A DNA stretch of 38,118 nt from Gonapodya prolifera JEL478 (lineage: Eukaryota; Monoblepharomycota; Monoblepharidomycetes; Monoblepharidales; Gonapodyaceae): assembly GCA_001574975.1 (NCBI GenBank), contig KQ965793.1, forward strand, positions 217,572 through 255,689. Reading direction: 5' to 3'. The notes beneath the pieces are model-generated. The model was not told the DNA's origin. It did not search any database and saw only the letters and a list, made by a program, of their open reading frames with translations. The position numbers and the translations under genes are program-made. Shown here in pieces: positions 1-9,707 of the stretch (position 1 is the stretch's first letter; every line of letters starts with the position of its first letter).

Positions 1-411
<411 letters not shown>

Positions 412-689
412 GAGCTCAGATGGGCGTTTGATTGGGAAAGTTCGACGTTTGTTGCTTTTATTTGACAGGCAACTTGAAATTATTGAAAAGCGTTTTCGTA
501 AAGTCTTTGTCTATGTTGGCAGTATTTGAAAAGAATTTATCTGTCCCAAAACACCCAACATGGATGATGTGCATTTGTCTCATTGACATGATTCAAATGA
601 GACCGAACTGGACTAACCGGCAGAAACGGCCCCGGATAGACTGATTGCCAACACATTGTGCAAAACCACATACCAAAAGTCCATTCACG
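412..689. other. intergenic, nothing recognised
   Basis: This AT-richer stretch separates the end of the catalase-peroxidase gene from the 3' end of the inverted transporter pseudogene. No open frame of family resemblance, RNA gene or clear repeat was seen. Confidence 0.5.
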
Positions 690-872
690 CCACATCTCAA
701 CTGTGCGCAGCCTCCTCAGATCTTGACTCTCCACTTCCACCCAACGAGTTTCCACCTCATAGCGGCAGTGAAGCAACTTGGGACGTCTCAAACTGCGCGC
801 AGCCTCCTCAAATCTTGACTCTCCACTTCCAACCAACGAGCTTCCACCTCATGGCGGCAGTGAAGCAACATG
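690..872 (-). repeat. 92-bp tandem duplication at the transporter pseudogene 3' end
   Basis: Two adjacent units, about 690-780 and 781-872, both start with a (C/G)A(C/T)(A/G)TCTCAA core, then a CTG(T/C)GCGCAGCCTCCTCA block and end in GGCAGTGAAGCAAC. On the minus strand each encodes the last transporter residues (the CFTVAMRWKLVGW-like segment, stop and some 3' sequence). The copy at 9.7-11.7 kb has this segment once, so the duplication happened after, or only in, the pseudogene. Confidence 0.85.
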
Positions 873-2441
873 CGACCAGGAGCACTGTTCCCGTGTAAAC
901 CATGACGGGGACAAAGTTCTAGTCGTACCCCGTGGGAGACTGTGGGTTCGGGGTCGTGTGGGAGTCGAGAATGCGCCGCCTGCGAGGTTGCCTAGGATAG
1001 CGCCTGGTGAGGGAGATGTTGAGGACAAGGCGGGGGCGGGAGGGGGGGGGAGGTGGAGGGATGAACTGGTCGGATGTCAGTGCCATGGGTACATCAGGTA
1101 GTTGATTCAGTTCTTACCGAAAACAAGCGACAGCATGACGGGGCCCATTCAGGATGCCGAGTCTTCAGGCCCAAACATAGCGGCGAGGACTATTGGCATT
1201 TGCGAAAAGAACTGTGCTCCGGTAGCACCGAACTATCAATGTCGAGTTACAATACGCGGTAATGAAGATAACGTCAACGTCAACACGAACACGAACACGT
1301 CGCTATCCACTCACCGCCAACGAAAACCCCAACAGGCTTCCTCCTCGCGTTCGGCCACAGCGCCAGACACAGGACGCCTCCAATAACATTCCACACGAGA
1401 AACAAATTGAGCGCGCCAATGCGGTTCATGAAGATGCGCGACAGGCTCGTGACGGCGTTTTGAAGGCCGAGAATGAAGGCGCCGGTTTGGGGCGCGAGGC
1501 CGATGGATGTGGCGTATGCTGGTGGAGGTGGGCGGTGGGAGGCCGTGGGCGGTAGGAAGTGATGTGGAAGTGATGCGAGAGGGGTACGTGAAGTGCAGTG
1601 TGGACTACTTACTGGTAATGAATAACATTGGCAGGGCGTATGCGAAGTTGATGATTGCCGAGCTCATAAAGAGGAGTACAAATGAGGTGTCTCGGAATGA
1701 CGAGAGGTTGAGCATGGGGCCGGTGCGGGGCTTCATGGTTCCGAATAAGTAGTCGTAGGACTGTTGATGAGAGCTCTATGCGGCCACGAAGCTGCTACTT
1801 ACCCTGGGGGCGTCCGCGTTTTGACCAGGAGGGCTGCAGGTGCAATGGCTCATGGGAAGACATTAATTTGGTGCGAAGTCTCATCGGGAATGCACAGTCA
1901 ATAGAACGAACCTCCGAATGTGATAAACCCATTTATTCGCAGCGCCCAAACATGGCCCAGACGGTCGAAGAGTAGCTGAGTTAAATTTGCTGTTCGTAGT
2001 CAAGCGATAGCGTGATTTTATCCCGAAGCCTCATTGAAATCGACGAGACATATCCGACTTACACCATGCGAGTCCTCCCACCCCAGCCCCCGTACTCGCC
2101 AAACTCATCGCAAACCCCCTCCGTTTCCCAAACCACCCCGGAATCGCCGCGAGGGAGACCATCCAACAGGCCTGGGTTCCCATGCCATTCAAGACGCCCT
2201 AGGACAGAACGACCATCCAGACCTGGTTTGGTCCGGCAAAGGAGGTGATGGCGTAGGACGCACACGAGACGACGCAGCCGCACAGGACGACGGTGCGGTA
2301 CCCACGGCTGTCGGCGAGGGTGCCCAAGAAGGGCGCGACGAGACAGCCGCGGCGTTGGTGAGACCGCCGGCCATGGTCAAGACTGTTTGCGATGTGCCGG
2401 GGAAGATGTTGCCTTGGAAATAGTAGCGCTGACGGTGGATG
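690..2441 (-). pseudogene. decayed inverted copy of the MFS/monocarboxylate-type transporter at 9708-11708
   Basis: The reverse complement aligns at DNA level, exons and introns included, with about 10136-11708, so it arose by genomic duplication, not retroposition. The first exon (N-terminal tail and TM1) is missing; similarity starts at about 2441, at the equivalent of the second exon. Disabling lesions compared with the other copy: a 1-nt deletion near 2347-2352 (Ala-Gly-Cys region); CAG to TAG at 2199-2201; a 1-nt deletion in a G/C run at about 1806-1810 (the Pro-Pro-Arg loop codons); AGA to TGA at 1149-1151. It also has a 12-nt deletion in the sixth-exon equivalent and a tandem duplication of the last coding segment (690-872). 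Several splice donors are still readable, for example at 1764-1800, so decay is recent. Family: major facilitator superfamily, fungal monocarboxylate-permease/MCH type. Confidence 0.85.
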
Positions 2442-2949
2442 AAAATTTTATCCTCGGCTGAAATCGACTCGTGAACTCTCTGCGCCCGGCGGGAAGAACC
2501 CCTTACCCGTCACGTCAGACCACGGTCGCGACTGCCTGTCCCCGCGGAACAACAATGGAACAGCGTGCGAGACTTGTGCAGAGAGCAGGCGCGCAGCGCC
2601 GACAAGATTAAACCATTCATTTTTGGATACCGAGAAAGACAGGATGCGTGTGCAAAAGCAGGCAGGATTAGTGCTCCAATTGAGGGGCAGCAAGATCGGT
2701 TCGGTCGGCAGAGAGGACTGGAAGGACGAGAGTAGGTCGTCACGTCGATATCGCTTGTATCCCACATCGTGTTCCACGGGTCCAGCGCGCTCGGATAAGA
2801 AAAGAGTATAGCGAACAAAGTGATTCATTGTGTCGCGCAAAATATCCACCGGAGGTTGGACAGAGAGTCAGGTTCCGTATGTGTGAAACGGTCCTCACCT
2901 TTGAACGACCAAATCTTTGAAGTCCAAGACTGTTGAACAACTTCCATCG
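2442..2949. other. no gene recognised
   Basis: Open frames occur on both strands but none shows family motifs, plausible splice structure or a convincing start. The transporter homology stops at about 2441, so this may be the outer duplication breakpoint. Confidence 0.4.
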
Positions 2950-3489
2950 TCAATGGCGAAACCCATTTTTGGGGGGGGCACAAGCGGCGCCTTTTGCCCA
3001 GTTATGAGTTCTGAAACTCAGAAACTCGGACTCTACCAGCAACCCAGTCGTGAGATTGAGACTTTCTTTATATTTCCGCCCGAAATGCAAGGATCTTGTG
3101 AGCCGCGACGAATTCAAGCAGGGTTGTCGAAACCAGCGACCCAACTTCTGCATCGTCAATTCCTCCTCCGGTAGGGGGATCGATATGAGCGGCACGACAT
3201 CCTTAGGCAGCTCTTTTGCGAGAATCGTCTCGAAACCGCGTTTCGATTCGCGATGGATCGGTTGGAGGTGGGTTGGGAGGGAAATGGTTTGGAGGAGTGT
3301 ACTGTCGGTGGCTTGCGCAGATGTGAGCGTCGACTGGAAGCAAGCGAAGCTGGATTCCCACTCCCACTGATTCGTTTGACTGCATCGTCCCTTTTCAATC
3401 CATCCATTGATTGCTTCCGACGGTTGAACACACGACCGCAGGAACCGTACTTTGGATGACACCTGTTGGGCCGCAGCCTTAAGACTCAT
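2950..3489 (-). CDS. hypothetical protein, 179-codon uninterrupted frame
   Basis: A single frame runs from ATG at 3489 to a stop at 2950, divergent from the F-box gene with only about 34 bases between the two start codons. I recognise no domain. The product would be basic and polar with no signal peptide, membrane segment or repeat; a patch reading LAKELPKDVVPLISIPLPEE looks protein-like but is not diagnostic. The frame could be chance, or the 5' region of a spliced gene. Its only support is length and a head-to-head position that would share a promoter. Confidence 0.25.
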   Translation of the reverse strand: MSLKAAAQQVSSKVRFLRSCVQPSEAINGWIEKGRCSQTNQWEWESSFACFQSTLTSAQATDSTLLQTISLPTHLQPIHRESKRGFETILAKELPKDVVPLISIPLPEEELTMQKLGRWFRQPCLNSSRLTRSLHFGRKYKESLNLTTGLLVESEFLSFRTHNWAKGAACAPPKNGFRH

Positions 3490-3523
3490 TCCCTTTGGAT
3501 CGCACTCATCTCTCGGCTATAGC

Positions 3524-4827
3524 ATGAGACAGACACGCAAAGCGGCATCGAAAGCGTCGGAGCCCATCAGCCTCCATTTGAAGGGAGAGAGTCACACGAA
3601 GAAAGCCACCAGTGAAGGTTATTCTCCAGGCCTTTGATAATTTGTCACTGACACAGATACCGCAAAGCAGAATCAGTTGCAGACGCACTCGAGACCAACA
3701 TCCTTCCGGCAGTACCAAAGCGGCGATTGAACAACGATCAGGAGCTCGAAAACGACGGTGAGAACGAGTCACCACCCAAGCGGCAACGGAAGAGCAAGGA
3801 CAAGAAGGAGATCAAAGAGCTCGCAAACCTTCATAATTTACCGCTGGAAATTCTTGAAAGGATCGTGATGTGAGTTGGGGCAGGTAGAATCGTGTTTTCT
3901 TATCATCGTGGTCTGGACGACGTGATCCGGAAACCATCAAAGGAACTTGAAGCGCTGCTCCAACGCAGTCGCCCGATTGGCTCTAGTGAACAGAAATTTA
4001 CATTTTCTGGTTGGTGGGCTGGATTTCTGGAGGGAAGTCGCCATCGTTTCCCCTTCATGTCTTCGTCACCCCTCGTGGTTTCACAAGACGTCTTTCGTTC
4101 AGAAACTCCACTTGTCACCCCCAAATCCAAGGACTCGGAAGTACCGCACTTGGTTTGCGGTCGTTAGAAGGAAAGGGTGAGTGCGGATGAAGGGAAGTTC
4201 GAGCTAATGACCAACTTCATGAAGCTATTTGTCCCCGCTCAGCACGAATCTATGCCATTGGTGCTACGAAATCGTCCCCCAAAACGACTTGCACATCTTT
4301 GGTCCCGAGCAATGCTTCGCCCGTCTCTGCTCCACGTGCTGGGTGCGCAAGTGGCAGTCTGAAAAGATCAAGATGGCAGTCGCTGCGGCGGTAGGAGCAG
4401 GAGCAGCACCGGTTCCGACTCCACGAGTGCCGGGCAAAAACCACAAGTCGGGAAAGATCAACAAGGGCGGCTCGAAGCACTGCTACCACATTTCTGATGC
4501 GGACTTGGTGAAACTCGTGAGTGGCTCGACGGACCTCTGAGATGCGAATTTAGATACGACGCGTGGTAGCACATTAACGTCTTTGATAACAAAGCCATGC
4601 GTGAACAGGTCTGGCCCCAGTCTGGTCGAGGATATACCAAGCAAGTTTGGGAGGAGGTGAGCTGTCGATGCCGGAGCTCGTCATCCCGCCACACGAGTTC
4701 ACCCTTTTATTGGCTCCAGACTTGCCATCTTTTGGACGCTTTTGAGTTGGAGAGAGAACGGAATCGGACCTGCGCTGCGACTCTCAGAAAGTGGACTAGG
4801 AGCGCTAGCACGTCAGGCACTGAGTGA
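3524..4827 (+). CDS. F-box protein with a downstream Cys-rich (putative zinc-binding) region
   Basis: Six-exon model with all phases closing: 3524-3617, 3677-3869, 3943-4176, 4243-4516, 4570-4656, 4720-4827 (about 329 residues). A basic Lys/Arg-rich N-terminus, including PPKRQRKSKDKKE (a possible nuclear localisation signal), leads into an F-box-like segment, LHNLPLEILERIVM, continued in the next exon by CSNAVARLALVNRNLHFLV and WREVAI. F-boxes bind Skp1 and recruit substrates to SCF ubiquitin ligases. After the F-box comes a cluster CHWCYE...CFARLCSTCW, a CxxC...CxxC pair that could bind one zinc; a Gly/Pro/Lys-rich stretch and CYHISDADLVKL follow. Alternative choices exist for the second acceptor (for example 3659) and the C-terminal end. 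The substrate is unknown. Confidence 0.7.
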
Positions 4828-5196
4828 GTGGGATGTAAAATCTCCGGTAAGCGCCTTGGGTCGTAGCTGAAACCGCTCATCAAATTAACCGCAAGCGTAT
4901 TCGCGATTGGGTGTTTCGATACATCACATGGGACGGGTTCTTAGCGAAGCACTGTAATTATAGCACTAACTTGTTCTTTCTTTTTTGATGTGAAACAGTG
5001 AATTGATTCTTCAAGGAAAATTGTTACAGCGTGTGGTTTATCCTCCATAATCCAGACACAAACTTGAGGCTAAACAGGTCCAAACAGGGGGCTTATTTAG
5101 GCGCCATTTTCCCGCCCATCCGAAGATATATTAAAATGCACCACCGTCCACGGTTCACAGTCCCAGCCTATCCAGTGTGTTGGAAACCACGCTTGT
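4828..5196. other. intergenic or 5' region of the next gene
   Basis: No coding potential recognised. It contains AT-rich sequence around 4970-5035. It may hold the promoter or an unrecognised first exon of the AttH-like gene. Confidence 0.4.
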
Positions 5197-6517
5197 TTGA
5201 CTTGCTCAAGGTGGGCCGTGGCGGTTCAAGTCAGGGATGGCCAATCGACAGTTTTGCCATTGACTGTTGCGACAATGCTCGAGACACTCTCATGCAAGCG
5301 GCCCGAGTTCCCGCCATCCACCCGCGAGAACAACGGGGTGAGTGCTGCCCTTTCGTGCAAGTGGACTCTTCGCAATGATTTCATCTCCGTTTGCGATGCC
5401 TGGGCAGACCCTGATGAACATGCACGATGTCAGGAAGACTCTCGCGTACGTCACCGAGGATACGGGAAACGTCAACAAGTGAGTCGTCATGCTCTCAAAT
5501 GATGGTCCCGCACTTCCGCACTCACTTCATTCCCTCGGCGAACCCACTTTCATCGTCTACATGATCTATTACATCACCTCCACCACCGGTCTCAAATTCC
5601 ACGTCAACACCAACCTCGGCGTGCGGGGATCTAAGCATGTGGGCACCTTTTTGTCGTTCAACGACTTGCAGACCATGCAAGCCAGGGGCGCCTCCACCTA
5701 GTTCCGGGCTCTGCCCAACATGATCTCCTCAGCATCAAGAGCGTTCCTCAGTCGGCCACGGCGTCCGAGGGAGGTGATGGATGGACGAACACGCCCATGG
5801 ATCTGGATTTCAACCCACGGGGAAAAACTTCTACTACGGCGGAGACGGCGGGATTCAGCTCTTGCCGTCGTCGCACGACCCGGGCGTGGCGATCTCACCA
5901 CATGGGTGAGGTGAAATTCTTTGCTCTTATCGTCTTTGAAATTATCCCGCACAACCTTCACTCACGGTTCACTTCCATCACCGACACAGGGGAACCCAAC
6001 TTGTCGTCTCACCGGTACGATCTCCGTTGACGGTGCGACGCACGAGATCGACACGGCCAACTCTTTCACCCTATTCGAGCGCCAATGGGGCAACTTCACC
6101 TGCCTTCCCGTTTACTGGGCGCTGTGGTTCTTCCTCGAGACCGGCGAGGTCATCATCTCGTGGGATCTGGGTCCGTCCACCCGGGAAGGGCGCGCCGAGA
6201 CATCGTTTGCCTCGGTATGGCACCCGAGCGGGCGGCATGAGATGCTCCCCGTGGGCGAGGCCACGCGGGGCAGCGACCCGTCCGTGAGTTCCGAAAACGG
6301 TTTCGTGTACCGGAACCATTACGTGCTGGACTTGCCCGCGAGGAACGCTAGGTTCGAGGCCAAGAAATGGTTCAGAGACGCTGGTTTGACGGCCAAGCCT
6401 ACTGGAAGCAGGTACATTGATATTTCGGAGAGTTATTGCGAAGGCACCGCGCTGTGGGAAGGGAAGGAGGTTAAGTTCTTCGGGCGCCTCGAGCAGTACA
6501 GCGATGTCAGGCCGTGA
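5197..6517 (+). CDS. AttH/CrtC lipocalin-like protein (kievitone-hydratase-like), frame interrupted
   Basis: The C-terminal half is clear: from about 5994 the exon reads GTISVDGATHEIDTANSF, then LFERQWGNF, WALWFFLETGEVIISWDL and RYIDISESYCEGTALWEG, ending at 6515-6517. The (Y/F)xRQWG motif and the W-rich beta-strands match fungal AttH-like proteins such as kievitone hydratase, which act on hydrophobic small molecules; the substrate here is unknown. The preceding exon, ending just before the GTGAGG donor at about 5906, encodes NFYYGGDGGIQLLPSSHDPG. Upstream of it WTNTPMDLDFNPRGK lies in another frame, so one base appears to be missing in the A-run at 5823-5827. A further stop (TAG, 5699-5701) separates it from the exon at about 5525-5698. 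The N-terminal structure and start are not resolved. It is a pseudogene or a gene with a local sequence error; both fit. Confidence 0.5.
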
Positions 6518-6603
6518 GGTAAATGGCGCAAGGCGTTGGCGGGTTGTGGAGGAATCTTTGTAGGATCTCAAGTGTTGGGAGAGAAATCGAAAAAGCAGCA
6601 CGA

Positions 6604-6609
6604 AATAAA
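6604..6609 (+). terminator. possible polyadenylation signal AATAAA
   Basis: AATAAA lies about 87 bases after the stop codon of the AttH-like gene. Position is the only support. Confidence 0.35.
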
Positions 6610-7243
6610 TGTCCCATTAAAGTTTTGTTGCGCCAAAATGAAAAAAGGTCGGGGATTCGGCCACTTTGCAAATTCAGCCGTGCACTTTCGATCGCCACCG
6701 CATCAGAAAGAAACACATCCCGCCACCGGGAATCTCCGATTCAAATCCGCAAAGACGTACGCGAATCTGCTGTGAGTCTCTCCCGCGCCTGCGATTGCCG
6801 CGTGTCATGTTGACCCACCCCAACTCGTGTTTCATCGATCATCCACCAGTTACTCCGCCCAGTATGTCCATTTCCCGTTCAATCCACTGCAGAAGCATCG
6901 TCTCACTATGCTTTTCTTCAATCTTTCCCCCCAATCCGCCATCGGCCCACCTTAACCACTCCCTCGTCTCAGCAACCACGTAAGCACACATTCCACATCG
7001 TTCGTTCCATCGATCGCCAACATCTCACTGTCTACTTTCCCGCAATCCTGTCCCATCTATGCACACAATCTTTCTTTCCATCGATCGCCAAAATCATACT
7101 CTCCACCTTTCTCCCAATCCAATCCCACCCATGCCTCTAACCGCACAGCACCGCGGGAATATCGGAGGACCTAAGCCCCGTGCACATTAGCATTCACCAG
7201 ACACGCACCGTTACCTCTCTTCTTTCAAGCCAAATATCATCAA
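6610..7243. promoter_or_regulatory. C/T-rich upstream region of INO1
   Basis: No gene is recognised. The stretch 6820-7243 is strongly pyrimidine-rich on the plus strand and carries degenerate tandem units (see the repeat at 7005-7140), ending just before the INO1 start codon. C/T-rich tracts are common in promoters and 5' leaders of highly expressed fungal genes; that role here is inference. I did not find a convincing yeast-type inositol-responsive element. Confidence 0.4.
7005..7140. repeat. 71-bp degenerate tandem repeat upstream of INO1
   Basis: TTCCATCGATCGCCAA occurs at 7005-7020 and again at 7076-7091, each followed by similar pyrimidine-rich sequence containing CAATCC-TCCCA-C-ATG. 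A weaker third unit may start near 6829 (TTTCATCGATCATCCA). The duplication sits 100-240 bases before the INO1 start codon. Confidence 0.75.
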
Positions 7244-9493
7244 ATGTCCCCTAACGCCCTTGCCAGCCCCACAAACGGGCACTCAAACGGCCACGCCAAC
7301 GGCCACTCAAATGGCACCGGTGCCAGTGCCAACCCACGTCCCACTTTTGTCGTCAACTCACCCTATGTCGAGTACTCCGACGAGGCCATCCTCAGCGAGT
7401 ACACGTACCAGAACACGCTCGTCGAGACCCAGGCCGATGGCACGCTCAAAGCCACGCCGATTGAGACCGTGTACAACTTCAAGGTCGAGCGCAAGGTCCC
7501 CAAACTCGGCCTCATGATGGTCGGATGGGGAGGCAACGTACGTTTCCTTTCTCTCAAAATTTTCACTACTGTCATCCAAGCTGACCCTGTATGCACTTTG
7601 TGGCCACGCCTCCCCCAGAACGGCTCCACGGTCACCGCCGCCATCATCGCCAACCGCCGTCATCTGAACTTCCGGACCAAATTCGGCCCCCAGCCATCCA
7701 CCTACTACGGCTCCATCACGCAAGCGTCCACGGTCAAGCTCGGCGTGGACAAGCACGGGGCCGAAGTCTACGTTCCCCTTTCCTCCATGCTCCCCATGGT
7801 GCACCCAGACGACATGGTCCTTGGCGGATGGGACATCTCGGGCGTGGACCTCGCCCACGCCATGGAGCGCGCGCAAGTGCTTGAACCCGACCTACAGAGC
7901 CAGGTGTGGGAGGAGATGGAGAAGCTCAAGCCGCTGGCCGGAGTGTACTACCCGGACTTTGTGGCGGCAAATCAGGAGGAGAGGGCGGATAATGTCGTCA
8001 AGGGGACCAAGCAGGAGCATTTGGACAAGATCAGGAAGGATATCCGGTATGTGTTGAATCTTAGTTGGTGGCTGCGGTGGAATCGCCTTGACAATGTCAC
8101 CCCACACCCTCAGTGAGTTCAAGGCGGCCAATGGCGTCGACAAGATCGTTGTCGTCTGGACCGCGACCACCGAGCGTTACTCCGACGTGGGTAACCGTTG
8201 ACTTTCTCAGTCAATATTATCCTCCCGCCTCACCTCGCACCATTGCGCCCTTACCGTACCATACACAGATCATCACCGGCATCAACGACACCTCCACCTC
8301 GCTCCTGAACGCCATCGCCACCTCGCACTCCGAGGTCAGCCCGTCGACCCTGTACGCCGTGGCGGCGATTCTCGAGGGCGTTCCCTTCATCAACGGCGCG
8401 CCCCAGAACGCGCTCGTTCCGGGAGTCGTGGCTCTCGCGGAGGAGAAGGGCGTGCATGTTGGCGGAGATGACTTCAAGAGCGGCCAGACCAAGCTTAAAT
8501 CCGTCCTTGTGGATTTCTTGGTCGGGGCCGGGATTAAGCCGTTGGGGATCACGAGTTACAATCATTTGGGTGCGTTGTGTGGTTGGCGTGTTTGGTGAAA
8601 GAGAGGATGTGGGCTCATTGGGGTGTTTGGTGTGACAGGGAACAACGACGGCAAGAACCTGTCCGCGCCCCAGCAGTTCCGATCCAAGGAGATCTCCAAG
8701 TCGAGCGTCGTCGGTGAGACTATTTCGTTGCGTTTCGTAGCTCCCCCTTCCATTTCTCACTCCCCTAAACCACCACCCTGTGTGCCATTTGACAATGAAG
8801 ACGACATGGTGGCGTCCAACTCGATCCTGTATAAGAAGGGTGAGCACCCGGACCATACCGTGGTTATCAAGTACGTCCCGAGCGTGAGCGATGGGAAGAG
8901 GGCGTTGGATGAGTACTACTCGGAGATTTTCATGGGGTGAGTTATTGGCGTCTCGCGCGATGATAAGAACATCCCTCAAAATGCCGGCACCTTACCCATC
9001 CCGATAATTCAGTGGTCGCTCCTCCATCTCGATCTACAACGTCTGCGAGGACTCTCTCCTCGCCGCGCCGCTCATTCTCGACCTGGCCATCCTCGCCGAG
9101 CTCATGACCCGCATCTCTTACCGCGTCCCGGCCGAGCACGAGGACTTTCGTTCCTTCCACGCCGTGCTGTCCATCCTCAGCTACATGCTCAAGGCCCCCG
9201 TAGTGCCCGACGGCACCCCCGTCGTGAACGCGCTGGCGAGGCAGAAGGCGGCGATTGAGAACTTGTTGAGGGCATGCGTGGCGTTGGTGAGTTTGGCGGT
9301 GGTGCTTGGTTGTAGTGTTCGTGTGCTGATTTTGATGACTGTGGTGTTATGCAGCCCCCAAACAACGAGATGCTTTTGGAGCACAAGGTGGGTTGTCGTG
9401 ATCTCGAGCGCTGTTTCGGCAAGGTCTTACCTATTTCACATTTTCCATCAATTGCAGGCCTTCCACAAGACGACCTTCATGTCTAAAGATTGA
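7244..9493 (+). CDS. INO1: inositol-3-phosphate synthase (9 exons, complete)
   Basis: Converts glucose 6-phosphate to 1D-myo-inositol 3-phosphate with NAD, the first step of inositol and phosphatidylinositol synthesis; cytosolic. Exons 7244-7537, 7619-8046, 8114-8186, 8269-8569, 8639-8713, 8801-8936, 9013-9286, 9355-9387, 9458-9493 close in phase and give about 549 residues, normal for the family. Visible signatures: [10 protein letters not shown] joined to [13 protein letters not shown] (NAD-binding loop), [73 protein letters not shown] and [15 protein letters not shown]. The third donor is GTGGGT at 8187, chosen because it gives a gap-free alignment to the yeast protein around ERYSD-IITGIND. 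The first about 30 residues are a low-complexity Asn-Gly-His tail ([14 protein letters not shown]) without family counterpart. Confidence 0.97.
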
Positions 9494-9561
9494 GAAATAT
9501 GCAAAGTGTTGCCGTGACTTGATGCAACATGTAGCTCGAAGGGAAGAGGGACAATAATAAA

Positions 9562-9567
9562 AATAAA
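9562..9567 (+). terminator. possible INO1 polyadenylation signal AATAAA
   Basis: AATAAA lies about 70 bases after the INO1 stop, within the A-rich stretch 9553-9568. Positional evidence only. Confidence 0.4.
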
Positions 9568-9707
9568 GGAGCTTGAAAATCATATCCACACAGTTCGAGC
9601 TCTGATAATAGCAAGGGAGTTGCTATTTTGTAGGGTTCAGATTGCGATTCCGGATAAACCTTCTCATAATTTCAAATTTCGTTACAGACTCGAATCCAGA
9701 CTTCGGA

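Noticed and set aside
1028-1060. G-tract as a separate regulatory element
   Set aside because: It lies in an intron-equivalent of the transporter pseudogene; G-quadruplex potential is possible but nothing ties it to a function.
690-2441. Transposable element as the cause of the inverted copy
   Set aside because: No transposase, terminal repeats or target-site duplication seen; the segment is a host transporter gene with introns.
5200-5240. tRNA-like B-box (GGTTCAAGTC)
   Set aside because: No matching A-box or cloverleaf could be folded around it; taken as chance.
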